A stretch of 64,000 nt of DNA from NCBI RefSeq assembly GCF_024139115.2, contig NC_085141.1, forward strand, positions 224,674,307-224,738,306. Direction: 5' to 3'. A program made the translations under genes and the position numbers. This document shows, piece by piece, positions 23,286 through 35,040 of this stretch. The notes under the pieces are model-generated. The model saw only the letters and a program-made list of their open reading frames with translations, ran no database searches and was not told the origin of the DNA. The DNA is from Armigeres subalbatus. Its lineage: Eukaryota > Arthropoda > Insecta > Diptera > Culicidae. The first letter of the stretch is position 1; every line of letters starts with the position of its first letter.

Positions 23286-24585
23286 CACACTGGGGATTTT
23301 CAAAAGCAAAAGGCTCGAAATTCAATTACTCCAGCTGACGCTGCAAAATTTCCAGAAAGTAGATGTTTCCTGAAGGGAAAAAGTGCGATAAATCGATTGC
23401 GCGGGGTTTCGTGCTGGTCAGACCACTTTAAAGTGCCCATTTTGCCCAAATTCCCCTAAAAATCACAACATTTCTACTATGCCTCGAACTGACGCTGATA
23501 TTTTTTCAATAATTATAAGTTTCCTGAAGGGAAAAAGTGTGATAAATCGAATGCGAGGGGTTTCGTAATGGTCAGACCACTTTAAAGTGCCCATTCTGCC
23601 TTAATTCCCCTGAAATCATAATATTTCTGCTATGCCTCAAACTGATGCTGATATTCTTTAAATAATTATAAGTTTCATGAAGGGAAAAAGTGTGATAAAT
23701 CAATTGCGAGGGGTTTCGTGCTGGTCAGATCACTTAAAAGTGCCCATTTTGCCCAAATTCCCTTGAAATCACAATATTTTTACTATGCCTCGAACTGACG
23801 CGGATATTTTTTCAATAATTATAAGTTTCCTGAAGGGAAAAAGTGTGATAAATCGAATGCGAGGGGTTTCGTAATGGTCAGACCACTTTAAAGTGCCCAT
23901 TTTGCCCTAATTCCCCTGAAATCACAATATTTCTGCTACGCCTCAAACTGACGCTGATATTCTTTAAATAATTATAAGTTTCATGAAGGGAAAAAGTGTG
24001 ATAAATCAATTGCGAGGGGTTTCGTGCTGGTCAGATCACTTAAAAGTGCCCATTTTGCCCAAATTCCCCTAAAAATCACAATATTTTTACTATGCCTCGA
24101 ACTGACGCTGATATTTTTTCAATAATTATAAGTTTCTTGTAGGGAAAAAGTGTGATAAATCGAATGCGAGGGGTTTCGTGCTTGTCAGAACACTTTGAAG
24201 TGCCCATTTTGCCCTATTTCCCCTGAAATCACAATATTTCTACTATGCCTTAAACTGACGCTGATATTTCTTCAATAAATATATGTTTCATGAAGAGAAA
24301 TAGTGCGCTAAATCGATTGCGGGTGGTATCGTGCTGGTCAGACCTCTTCAAAGTGCCCATTTTGCCGATATTTCCTTTAAAATCGATATTTCCGCTATGC
24401 CTCGAACTGACGCTGATATTTCTTTAATAAATATATGTTTCCTGAAGGAAAAAAGTGCGATTATTCGATTGAGTGGGATTTCGTGCTGGTCAGACCACTT
24501 TGAAGTGTCCATTTTGCACAATTCTCTTGAAAATCACAATATTTTCCCTTTACCTTGAAGTGACGCTGATATTTTCTCAACAAAA
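23279..24585 (+). repeat. Left arm of giant inverted repeat: tandem 153-bp units
   Basis: The block TGAAGGGAAAAAGTG (or a close variant) recurs at about 23371, 23525, 23678, 23831, 23984, 24138, 24291 and 24443, giving spacings of 152-154 bp. Each unit contains GTTTCGTGCTGGTCAGACC, GTGCCCATTTTGCCC and TCGAACTGACGCTGATATT. Units decay toward the inner end. The outer edge begins with a stretch copied from the transposase gene. Confidence 0.85.
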
Positions 24586-25116
24586 ATGTTACGAAATGTT
24601 TCGGAAAAGACAATAAAATTCAATGAAGAACATTCTTCAGGAGGTAGAAACATATTGTTCAAACACACTTTGTCTTGTGCGATTCTTTCTTCAAAGGATG
24701 CATTTTCCCGGCATATGGAAAAGGAAGATATGAATCCCTTTTATTCAAATGCTTCTAAAGTATTTTTTTTTAACTAGAATCAATGTTAATCAATTTGATT
24801 CCTTCTTTCAATTGATGTATTTTCATGGTTTATGACAAGGGAAGATAATAATAAGAAGATATAAGATATATTTGATTCCTTCTTTTAATTCGTGTAGTCG
24901 CTTGGTTTAAGGCAAGTCAAGCATTTGCCCAACAGAAGGCAAGAGGGAATATAATTTTGCTATTCTCGTGCAACAAAGTTTTACCAAAAAGCTATCATTT
25001 CACTCCAATATCGAACTTTTATAGAAAGCTCAGAGAACAGAGACCCATAATGTTATATACCAATCGACTCAGCTCGACGAACTGAGTAAGTGTCTGTTTG
25101 TCCGTGTCTGTTTGTC

Positions 25117-25120
25117 CGTG

Positions 25121-25157
<37 letters not shown>
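25117..25157 (+). repeat. (GT)n microsatellite
   Basis: A run of TGTGTG follows a GTCTGTTTGTCCGTGTC-like lead-in and is closed by a T run. Confidence 0.9.
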
Positions 25158-25160
<3 letters not shown>

Positions 25161-25184
25161 TTTTTGCAAGGGTTAAAGGCCATC

Positions 25185-25845
<661 letters not shown>

Positions 25846-26059
25846 AAATTAACATACTAATTCTAAACCGATTCTCTTACATCAAGTTACAGAGAATAAA
25901 GCGTAGTTGATCACTATTGAATTTCATTACGATTGCGCATTCCAAAAAATCTAAATTTTAAAATAGTTATGAAACATGGTAATTAAGTTATAGCATGCCA
26001 TAAAATTCATTGAAGTATCAACCCATGCAAGCTCTTCTACTCGATTTAGTACACGACTT

Positions 26060-26141
26060 TACTGCCGTCATACGCACATTTTTCACATGTTTGCTTGGAT
26101 TTCCTATATACATGGGACAGTTATGCGTATAACGGCAGTTT
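26060..26141. mobile_element. Short MITE with ACTGCCGTCATACGCA ends
   Basis: ACTGCCGTCATACGCA at the left is matched by TGCGTATAACGGCAGT at the right (one mismatch), 82 bp overall. It is inside the spacer of the giant inverted repeat. Confidence 0.6.
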
Positions 26142-26689
26142 AATATGTACAACAATTGAAACGCAAGCTTTGATTGCATGCAAGTTACGACGCATAACAC
26201 CAGAACGTTTCTGCAGCTTTCTGATATAATAAAAAATCTCGCATAAAACGCGCACGCTAATAATACTTTACTTAGTGATTTTAAAATTAATGTCACAAAT
26301 AATTCAGCATTTCAACGAATTTTCCGATAATGCATTTGATTGTTTGATTGGGTTGTTTAATAATGCACGAGAAAGGCAATCACTGCTAGGTGGATCAATC
26401 TGGATTTTTTTTCTTTGAATTCAGTCATTCGCTCGGTTTAAGGCAAGGGGATATATGATCCCTTCCTCGAGGGATGCATTTACCTGGCGGAAGGCAAGAA
26501 AGAATTTAATTCTTATTTTAAATTCACATTTTTTCGGATTAAGGCAATAGGAGATATGATCTCTTTTTCCGAAGAATGCATTTTTACGGCTGACGGTAAT
26601 GTAGGATATGAAACATGCATTTCCCCTCTCTGTCATTCCTTACTTTTAAGCATTTATCAGTCTTGTCTTAGAAGAGAACACATGTCTCG

Positions 26690-28030
26690 AATGAAGACTC
26701 AGAGTTCCATACATCAGCGTCAGTTCGATGCACAACTGAAATATTGTTATTTCAGAGGAATTGGGGTAAAATGGGCATGTTAAAGATGACTGACCAGCAC
26801 GAAATCCCGCGCAATCGATTTATAGTACTTTTTCATAATCGATTTATCACACGTTTTCCCTTCAGGAAACTTATAATTATTGAAGAAATATCAGCGTCAG
26901 TTCGAGGCATAGTAGAAATATTGTGATTCCAAGGGAATTGGGGCAAAATGGGCACTTCAAAGTGGTCTGACCAGCACGAAACCCCTCGCAATCGATTTAT
27001 CACACTTTTTCCCTTCATGAAACTTAGAATTATTCAAAAATATCAGCGTCAGTTCGAGACATAGTAGAAATATTGTGATTCCAAGGAATTGGGCAAAATG
27101 GGCACTTTAAGTGGTCGGACCAGCACGAAACCCCTCGCAATCGATTTATCACGCTTTTTCGCTTCAGGAAACTTATAATTATTGAAACAATATTAGCGTC
27201 AGTTCGAAGAATAGTAGAAATGTTGTGATTTTTAGGGGAATTTGGGCAAAATGGGCATTTCAAAGTGGTCTGACCAGCACGAAACCTCTCGCAATCGATT
27301 TATCACACTTTTTCGCTTCAGGAAACTTATAATTATTGAAAAAATATCAGCGTCAGTTCGAGAAATAGTAGAAATGTTGTGATTTTTAGGGGAATTTGGG
27401 CAAAATGGGCACTTTAAAGTGGTCTGACCAGCACGAAACCCCTCGCAATCGATTTATCACGCTTTTTTGCTTCAGGAAACTTATAATTATTGAAAAAATA
27501 TCAGCGTCAGTTCGAAGCATAGTAGAAATGTTGTGATTTTTAGGGGAATTTGGGCAAAATGGGCACTTCAAAGTGGTCTGACCAGCACGAAACCCATCAC
27601 AATCGATTTATCACGCTTTTCCGCTTCAGGAAACTTATAATTATTGAAACAATATTAGCGTCAGTTCAAGGAATAGTAGAAATGTTGTGATTTTTAGGGG
27701 AATTTGGGCAAAATGGGCATTTCAAAGTGGTCTGACCAGTTCGAAACCCCTCGCAATCGATTTATCACGCTTTTTCGCTTCAGGAAACTTATAATTATTG
27801 AAAAAATATCAGCGTCAGTTCGAGGCATAGTAGAAATGTTGTGATTTTTAGGGGAATTTGGGCAAAATGGGCACTTTAAAGTGGTCTGACCAGCACGAAA
27901 CCCCGCGCAATCGATATATCGCACTTTTTCCCTTCAGGAAACATCTACTTTCTGGAAATTTTGCTGCGTCAGCTGGAGTAATTGAATTTCGAGCCTTTTG
28001 CTTTTGAAAATCCCCAGTGTGCAATGTTTG
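26690..28030 (-). repeat. Right arm of giant inverted repeat: tandem 153-bp units
   Basis: The reverse complement of the left-arm unit recurs with TTCAGGAAAC (or variant) at about 26861, 27014, 27163, 27317, 27471, 27625, 27779 and 27933, spacing 149-154 bp. The outermost 90 bp (to about 28025) mirror 23285-23370. Neighbouring units within this arm are more alike than in the left arm. Confidence 0.85.
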
Positions 28031-28534
28031 GCAACCAGGAGCTGTTTCAGGGTCTTGTTAGGACGCTTACTGACATCATACGACTTGAAACCTTCGCGCT
28101 AACTGATTATTTGAGTGCTGTAGGCGCAGTGAACCTTTTCGCTAAGTCACGCAAGGAAATCCCAAAATAGTTCCGAACTGCTCTGCAGACTTTCACTTAT
28201 AGTTTCTGGTCGTATGTTCGACTTCTACGATTGTTTTGTTCTACGCGATCCAGCAATAGTGTTTCCCGATAACGTTTGACAGTTTTTACAGTCAATTTCG
28301 GTAATTTTAGATACTTTACAGATGCATTCCTCCTGACCATGTTGCATTTCCAACGCGAGTGTGCAAAATTTGTTCCCATCTCTCGCGTTCCATTTTCGAT
28401 AACTTTTGAACGTGAGCATCAATACTGATGAAACTTTCACCATCAATTAAACAAACCTTCGTCAACGATGTGATGTATTTTACTTCTCGGTACGGCCACC
28501 AGAGGCGCCGCAGTAATTGGAAAGAAGCGGCCAA
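27935..28534 (-). pseudogene. DD37E transposase, N-terminal part
   Basis: From the right end the minus strand reads ERERWEQILHT, then in shifted frames VKTVKRYRETLLLDR, RSRTYDQKL and SLRDLAKRF, which fit the helix-turn-helix DNA-binding region of this transposase type, then FQKQKARNSITPADAAKF. The frame changes at least twice. The last piece lies at the outer edge of the inverted repeat arm and is therefore duplicated in reverse at 23285-23360. Confidence 0.65.
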
Positions 28535-28556
28535 ATACTAAGTGGATCGAGCTTTA

Positions 28557-29800
28557 GGCTTCCTCCATCTTCTCAAAGTTACGAGCCATAATATCTATGT
28601 CGTCGGCGAAGCCAAATAGCTGGACGGACTTATTGAAAATTGTACCACTCGTGTTAATCCCTGTTCTTCGTATTACCCCTTCCAAAGCGATGTTGAATAG
28701 CAGACACGAAAGACCATCACCTTGCCGTAACCCTTTGCGGGTTTCGAAGGGACTCGAGAATGCCCCTGAAACTCGAACTACGCACACCACCCGATCCATC
28801 GTCGCTTTGATCAACCGTGTCAGTTTATCCGGAAATCCGTGTTCGTGCATTAGCTGCCATAGCTGGTCCCGATCGATTGTATCATATGCGGCTTTGAAGT
28901 CGATGAATAGATGATGTGTGGGCACGTTGTATTTCCGGCATTTCTGCAGTACTTGGCGAATGGCGAACACCTGGTCCGTGGTGGAGCGTTCGCCCATAAA
29001 GCCCGCCTGGTACTGCCCTACGAACTCCCTTGCAATTGGTGCTAGTCGACGGCATAAAATTTGGGAGAGTACCTTGTAGGCGGCGTGCATCAATATGATT
29101 GCGCGGTAGTTGCTACAATCCAGCTTATCGCCCTTTTTGTAGATGGGACACACGGCACCTTCAATCCACTCCTGCGGCAAAACTTCCTCCTCCCAAACCT
29201 TGGTAATGACCCAGTGCAGCGCTCTAGCAAGTGCCTCACCACCGTGTTTAAATAGCTCTCCTGGTAGTTGGTCAACCCCAGGGGCTTTGTTGTTCTTCAG
29301 CCGGACTATCTCCTCCTGGATTTCCTGGAGATCCGGAGCCGGTGAAATTATGTCCTGCGCACGTTCTCCTAGGTTCATCACCATACCGCCATCTTCGTCT
29401 ACCACATCGCCATTCAGGTGCTCTTCGTAGTGCTGCCGCCACCTCACGCTCGTTCGTAAGAAGGTTCCCGATTATGTCCTTACACATATGGCACGTGGCC
29501 CTTACGGTTTAACTTCTCATAGAACTTTCGTTTGTTATTAGCGCGGTACAGTTCCTCCGTCTCTTCACGGTCTCGATCTTCCTGCTGGCGCTTTTTCCTC
29601 CGGAAAATCGAGTTTTGTCTGTTCCGCGCCCGTTTGTATCGTGCCTCGTTCGCCCTCGTGCGGTGTTGCAGCAATCTCGCCCATGCTGCATTCTTCTCCT
29701 CAACTAACTGCTCACATTCGCCGTCATACCACTCGTTTCTCTGATCCGAAGCCACCGTGCATAGTGCAGCGGTTGCGGTGCTCCCAATGGCGGATCGAAT
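28557..29800 (-). pseudogene. Reverse transcriptase of RTE family B copy 2
   Basis: The minus strand encodes the basic linker (29480-29755) and RT blocks NNKAPGVDQLP, FIDFKAAYD, KGLRQGDGLS and FADDIDIM (28554-29447). A short deletion around 29440-29490 shifts the frame between them. The C-terminal half is at 22003-22517, beyond the inserted DNA element. Confidence 0.85.
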
Positions 29801-30710
29801 ATCTCTCCAGCCATCTTAAAGAGATGCTGCGCCTAGCTGCTCTTCCGTTGGGAGTGCCACTTCCAGCTGCTGCGCGAAGTCTTGGGCTAGTCTACCGTCT
29901 TGTAGCCGCCCAATGTTTAGCCGCAGCGGCCGACTTCGACGCGTGTTGTACACCGTCGAGAGTTTTGAGCGCAGGCATATTGCAACGAGGTAGTGGTCGA
30001 ATTCAATATTCGCACTGCGGTAAGTGCGGACATTCGTGATGTCGGAGAAGAATTTACCGTCGATTAGAACGTGGTCGATTTGGTTTTCCGTTTTTTGGTT
30101 AGGTGATCTCCATGTAGCCTTGTGGATATTTTTGCGGGGAAAGAAGGTGCTGCGGACTACCATTCCGCGGGAGGCTGCGAAGTTAATGCATCGTTGGCCG
30201 TTGTCATTCGTTACGGTGTGCAGACTATCCGGTCCGATGACCGGTCTATACATTTCCTCCCTTCCTACCTGTGCGTTTATGTCGCCGATGACGATTTTGA
30301 TCCCGCAGTGGGCATCCATCATATGTCTGCTCCAGCTGTGCGTAGAACGCTTCTTTCTCGTCGTCGGGTCTCCCTTCGTGTGAGCAGTGCACGTTGATGA
30401 TGCTATAGTTGAAGAAACGGCCTTCAATCCTCAGCTTGCACATCCTTGCGTTGATTGGCTGCCACCCAATCACACGTTGACGCATCTTACCCAGCACTAT
30501 GAAGCCGGTTTCCAGCTCGTTGGTGGTGCCACAGCTTTGGTAGAAGGTAGCCACTCGATGCCCGCTTTTCCACACTTTCTGCCCTATCCTGCATATCTCC
30601 TGCAGCGCCACGACGTCGAAGTTGCGGGGATGTAATTCATCGTAGATCATCCTGTCGCAACCTGCGAAAGCTAACGACTTGCAGTTCCATGTTCCAAGCT
30701 TCCAATCGTG
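29800..30710 (-). pseudogene. AP-type endonuclease of RTE family B copy 2
   Basis: From the N-terminus the minus strand reads GTWNCKSLAF, VVALQEICR (the metal-binding Glu of AP endonucleases), YSIINVHCSHEG, GDINAQVGREEM and QIDHVLIDGKFF, the conserved blocks of the apurinic-like endonuclease that nicks the target. At least one frameshift near 30300 breaks the frame. This is the most complete endonuclease in the window. Confidence 0.8.
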
Positions 30711-30880
30711 ATCCTTTATTCGTCGCCTAGGTCTTTGCCGATTATATCAAGTCGTATTATCTCTTATATTGTTCGTAATTATTGGTTTTCCAGGTGGCTT
30801 ATTGGGTCTGCGCAAATCTCCCGTCGGAGGGCCGTCGTGTCAGGTCTGTTTTGTGTCCCACCTGACACTACCCAAGCAGC

Positions 30881-31440
30881 ACAACTTGTTTCACTATTGA
30901 ACATTTCACTGTGTTGCAACTATTCGGAAAGAAACAATCTTTGCGTATGTGCCATCAAATATAACTCTCTTGCAATCTAAAAAGCGCAAGAGGTGGAGCC
31001 TACGGAAACATCCTTCGATTGCAGTAAAATTGCAATAATGTATCAAAATACTACAGCAAAAAAAAAATAAAAATATAAAACTGGATTCGATTTAAGGTTC
31101 TTGTGATTGATAGTCCTTCACTCTACCACAGCACCATTCAACACTTCGAAGGGACTGCATGTTTACTCACCATAAAACCATACGATTATGAAGTTTTGTA
31201 CTCGGGTTTTCTGTTACTTGATTGCACCATCAGTGGAAAAAATTGTGAGTTGTCAAAACGTTGAACGATGCTGAATTAAACATGAAGACACACTCAACTT
31301 ATCTGCAACTTAATTTAAACAAACAAATTAATTTTGAAAGACGCATTGAAGTTACATACTAAAACATATGCAACTTGATGATTTTGTTTCGTGTTTGCAA
31401 CATAAAGTGCAGTATGCTTTGGTTGTTTGTTTCCAAATGT
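30881..31440. other. Unassigned AT-rich stretch
   Basis: Contains an A-rich run near 31058-31080 and no gene. Confidence 0.45.
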
Positions 31441-31449
31441 CAAAGACCG

Positions 31450-32010
31450 AAAGACAGTGATCACCAGGCGATCCGGTATAATGTTGGAACACGAAGGCCG
31501 ACGGTACGGCGAGAGATAAGGACTAACGGGTGAACATGGAAGACGAATGACTTCATCAATGATCTTTTTATCGAAGTACTTCGAGCAGACAGCGCCGTTG
31601 CATATCTCGATGCAGATGAGCTTAAGGAATTTTTTTGCGAAGGCTTACAATGCGACGATGCCAAGGGGACTGGAGCCGAGGAACAGCCAGCGGCTAAATG
31701 ACTGGTGGAACAAAACTCTTGCTAGCCTTCGTGCTGCTAGTCTCAGAGCCAGAAGACGGTTTCAGAGGGCATGGTCTGAAACTGTCAGAGAGGAGCGTAA
31801 GATAATCTGCCGTGAAGCCAAGGTGGCATTCAAAAGGGAAATTAAAGTCAGCCAGTCTAACTGCTTCGATGAGTTGTGTCGCTGGCGCTGATCCTCGAGA
31901 CAATGCTTATCAAGTCGTAACAGTGAAGATCAGGGGTCCAGCGACGCCAGCGAAAATGTGTCCGATCAAGTTGAAGATCATCGTAAACGGTCTTTTCCCA
32001 AAGTATGATT
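31450..32010 (+). pseudogene. R1-like endonuclease end and linker
   Basis: The plus frame starting at the DSDHQAIRYNVG block (31455) carries the SDH motif that closes AP-type endonucleases, then a linker with NDWWNKTLASLR, RARRRFQRAW and KREIKVSQSNCFDELC, and DPRDNAYQVVTVKI. One stop and frame changes near 31640 break it. It continues after the LTR element at 34310. Confidence 0.75.
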
Positions 32011-32014
32011 CTAC

Positions 32015-32193
32015 TTTAATATCTCCTTCTTTTAATATATAAATTTATAAGACCGTGATTTTGAATATTGAGGCTTAGTTTTAGTTTAAGGTTTTCTTGT
32101 TCGAAGTCTCAGAACCAACTGAACATTGATTTTATTTTCTTCTTTCAGGTAAGCGTACATTGGATGAACATCGCACGATTGCGCACGATTACA
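32015..32193 (-). repeat. 3' LTR (minus orientation), with 5' deletion
   Basis: This LTR matches the other over about 175 bp (sharing AAGACCGTGATTTTGAATAT and TTGCGCACGAT), but lacks about 50 bp right after its TGTAAT start. It is preceded on the minus strand by the polypurine tract. The two LTRs otherwise differ at scattered positions, which implies some age. Confidence 0.8.
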
Positions 32194-32211
32194 GTTCTTT
32201 CCCTTTTAATT
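32194..32211 (-). promoter_or_regulatory. Polypurine tract
   Basis: On the minus strand AATTAAAAGGGAAAGAAC lies immediately before the TGTAAT start of the 3' LTR, the expected site for plus-strand DNA priming. Confidence 0.65.
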
Positions 32212-32317
32212 CAAAATACCAAAAATATATCGATTTGACCATAGTCAACCATATTTCAAATAGAATTCAACTTGTATCAAAAACTTAAACTATCAAATTC
32301 AGAACTTGAGAATTGAC

Positions 32318-32662
32318 TTAAAAGTCATAACAAAATATTTCGTCTTTGTTCACTTTTCTTTTTCGTTTCGACCTCCGAAGCTCTCCTGGCGAGTCCATTT
32401 CACTACATCTTCTCTTGGTTCTACTTGTAGCTCCCCTGGGAGCCGTCACCGTCCCTGATCTTGTTCCATCCATTTCGTCTCCGACATCGGTCGTAGGACA
32501 CCGCGTTTCAAGACCGTTAGTCTCGTGAGAATTCATTTGCTGGGCAACGACATTCGGGGAACTCCACACCGGAGCTTTCTTAACAACTTTCATAATTGAA
32601 ACAGATTTTACGACCGTAATTGTGGTGAATGAAATGACCGATAAAGCCGATAAACAAATCAT
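32318..32662 (-). pseudogene. Pol C-terminal tail of the LTR element
   Basis: The 114-codon minus frame ends RRSKRKRKVNKDEIFCYDF, the basic tail often seen after integrase in gypsy-type Pol proteins. No catalytic domain precedes it; the region between it and the gag zinc knuckle near 32850 is too short for pol, so pol has been deleted. Confidence 0.5.
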
Positions 32663-32844
32663 TTCTTAACAACTTTTATCTGGTTACGATGCGCCATGAC
32701 TTCCACGCTTTCAACAAGTATCTGTATCACTGAGTTCTTCATCGGAATCCGCTGTTCTCATCTTACTCAGGAGCTCGTTAATGTGCCTATCGGCGGAGGG
32801 TCCTGGCTGGTAGGATTCAACTAAGTTTACAGTGTTTCTTTTTT

Positions 32845-34037
32845 ATGTGGCCTTTTATCCCACAGTAATTGCAGACCATCTGCGAATAATCTGGTCGTTG
32901 TCTCTGTCCTTGGGCTCCTCCATTCCTCTGCTGATAATTTTAACTTCTTGAACTCCAATGGGTTCGAGTCCCATCGAAGGGAAAGTGGTTACCTCCAATA
33001 CATTTTCCAAATCAATATCTTCCACATAATGTACATATTCACATATGAGTTTTCATAACATTGTTAATTAACGTCCAAGTCGGATGGTTTAATCCCCGGA
33101 AATAGGCAATTACCTTTTATTGAACTCCAATGCTGTCGTCCTCCTCTGCCCGGTGGTGTTGTTGTCTCGTATGGCCTGTATCCCAACCTGCTTTTCACGG
33201 GTCCTCTACTAGTCCCAGCACCCTCATTGACCTCGTAGGCTCGATATCTCTCTGCTGTCCTATACACATTTGCTAATTTATTCAGTGCTAAACCCTCAAT
33301 AGTCCCTACGTTAGGAGGATCCCTGCGGTTTTCAGCAGTTCCCGCATTCGCTTTAGCAATATAATTTTTTCTGCTGAAGCTAATTTCAAATTTTCTTCTC
33401 CAAGTAACCTTTGTCTCAAATTCTTATCATTAAGGTCACTCCTGACGGAATCCAAGATTAAAAGTGCTCGCGTTTTCGGGGGCACACCACTCGATACGGA
33501 AGCAACGCACAACTGTCATTTTTATTATTTCACGCATGCTGCGACGCAGCAAAGCTAAATCAACAAAATGACAGTTGTGCGCCGCCTCTGAATCGAGTTG
33601 TGTGCCCCCGAAAACGCGAGCACTTTTAATCTTGGATTCCGTCAGGAGTGACCTTAAGTCCAGCAATTAAACGATCAAGTATAGCCACTTCTTTAAAGTT
33701 CTCGAAACCACAGAATTCCGCTTGAAGTTTTAGAGCAAGAACGAAATCTTCTGTGGTTTCGTCTGGCTGCTGAATCCTAGTACTGAATTTATATCTCTAT
33801 ACCAAGTCAGGATCAGTTTTTAGAGACCAATTCTTCAAAAGAAATATCCTCGAAATTGCCTCCAGGATACAATAATTTTATTTCCCCAAATACGTTACGT
33901 TTTCGATAAAAGGCTTTCTGGATAATGTCCGGCCGGTTTATCAATTCCAGAACGAATTTCCTTTCCCACAGGCTCGGTGTGATGCTCCTTGTACCGCCGG
34001 CTGCCGAATTCCCCGTCTTTAACTTTCCAAAATGCAC
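32845..34037 (-). pseudogene. gag of the LTR retrotransposon, interrupted by a MITE
   Basis: The minus strand starts MHFGKLKTGNS (34037) and continues in shifted frames through QQPDETTEDFVLALKLQAEF, FENFKEVAILDRLIAG, then after the MITE LRQRLLGEENLKLASAEK, and ends with a zinc knuckle CNYCGIKGHIKKKHC (C-X2-C-X4-H-X5-C, one residue longer than the usual spacing) near 32850-32890. The middle block is typical of the capsid region of Ty3/gypsy Gag, which packages the element RNA. Stops and frameshifts show decay. Confidence 0.75.
33433..33654. mobile_element. Palindromic MITE, copy 2 (AGGTCACTCC termini)
   Basis: Same family as 2905-3121: AGGTCACTCCTGACGGAAT at both ends in inverted orientation, TA on both sides (33431-33432, 33655-33656), 222 bp. 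It splits gag between the LIAG and NDKNLRQRL blocks, so it is younger than the LTR element. Confidence 0.88.
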
Positions 34038-34065
34038 TTTGACTTTAACGTTTTCACCCTCGTCG

Positions 34066-34079
34066 CCACTTTAATATCT
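34066..34079 (-). promoter_or_regulatory. Primer binding site
   Basis: On the minus strand TGGCGACGAGGGTG follows the 5' LTR at once. A TGGCGAC start is common for primer sites in insect gypsy-like elements. The primer tRNA is not assigned. Confidence 0.55.
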
Positions 34080-34305
34080 CCTTTTTATAATATATAAATT
34101 TATAAGACCGTGATTTTGAATATTTAGGCTTAGTTTTAGTTTTAGGTTTTCTAGTTCGAAGTCTTAGAACCAACTGAACATTGATTTTATTTTCTTCTTT
34201 CAGGTGAGCGTACATTGGATGAGCATCGCACGATTGCGCACGATGATTGACAGCGATAAACGATCGCTGAATTTCGAATGCGCAGGGTGCGCCACGTATA
34301 TTACA
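34080..34305 (-). repeat. 5' LTR (minus orientation) of the LTR element
   Basis: 226 bp, begins TGTAATATACGTGGCGCAC on the minus strand and ends near GATATTAAA. It carries the roughly 50-bp segment missing from the 3' LTR. The primer-binding-site-like TGGCGACGAGGGTG follows directly on the minus strand (34066-34079). Confidence 0.8.
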
Positions 34306-34309
34306 CTAC

Positions 34310-35000
34310 GACGTTTAACCATTGCAGGTATGTAAGTCTCCAACGACGAGCTGTCATCAGTGGCAAAAGGTCTGAAGATGAAGAAAGCTCCGGGTTCGGA
34401 TGGAATTCGAAACGTGGCTCTAAAAACTGTGATACTGGCGTTTCCAGATTGGCTCAGGATGGTGCTGCAGAAATGCCTAGCAGATGGCAACTTTCCGAAA
34501 AAGTGGAAGATACAGAAACTAGTGCTGCTGCTTAAACCAGGGAAACCGCCGGGGAATCCGGCATCTTTTAGGCCCATATGCTTGCTAGATACACTGGGGA
34601 AGCTTCTGGGAAGGATTATCCTTAATCGGCTGATGCAGTTGACGATGGGCGAGACCGGAAACAGTACCATTTGGGAGCCATCGACGCAGCACTGCACAAT
34701 ATGGGGGTCCCTGACTACTTGTGTAGAATCCTTAAGAGTTACTTCTTGAACCGGATTCTGGTTAACGAAACTAATTCGGGGAAAAAGTCGATTAGGGTTA
34801 CGGGCGTTGCGCAAGGCTCCATTGTCGGCCCAACGGTGTGGAACGTTATTTATAACGGAACTTTAAAACTAAAATTGCCCAAAGGCGTGAAGAATTTCGG
34901 ATGTGCGGATGATGTCGTCCTAATGATATCCAGAGAGTCGCTGGAAGAAGTAGAAATGCAGATGGCGGAGACGACCGACGCAGTTGGAAAAAATGGATAA
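34310..35000 (+). pseudogene. R1-like reverse transcriptase, internally deleted
   Basis: The first part (34360-34660) reads KKAPGSDGIRN, FPKKWKIQKLVLLLKPGK and FRPICLLDTLGKLLGRI, typical RT blocks 1-2. The frame then shifts at about 34660 into DAALHNMGVPDYL, VAQGSIVGPTVWN and GCADDVVL, where Cys replaces the usual Phe before the catalytic ADD. The block with the first catalytic Asp is lost in a deletion. The sequence diverges soon after 34990. Confidence 0.8.
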
Positions 35001-35040
35001 ATGGAGTCAAACAGCAGCTTGCTCACCACAAAATTCACGA

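Larger units (their letters stand above)
32015..34305 (-). mobile_element. Internally deleted Ty3/gypsy-like LTR retrotransposon
   Basis: Direct repeats at 32015-32193 and 34080-34305 are the LTRs. On the minus strand they begin TGTAAT and end near GATATTAAA. CTAC flanks both sides (32011-32014, 34306-34309), a 4-bp target duplication typical of Ty3/gypsy elements. The interior keeps gag and the last part of pol, but protease, RT, RNase H and integrase core are gone. A MITE sits in gag. It could have moved only with help from a full-length relative. Confidence 0.8.
31450..35040 (+). mobile_element. R1-type non-LTR retrotransposon, split by an LTR element
   Basis: Two plus-strand blocks, 31450-32010 and 34310-35040, form one R1-like element: end of endonuclease, linker, then RT. 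The LTR retrotransposon sits between them with CTAC repeated on both sides. Both outer ends are truncated, and some 100 codons of the RT centre are missing near 34660. Clade assignment is from recalled motif style (GSIVGPTVWN, ADDVVL). Confidence 0.75.

Noticed and set aside
32955..32980. tRNA-gene-like B box (GGGTTCGAGTCCC)
   Set aside because: It lies in gag-derived sequence, no A box or cloverleaf can be formed around it, and the minus strand reads as Gag.
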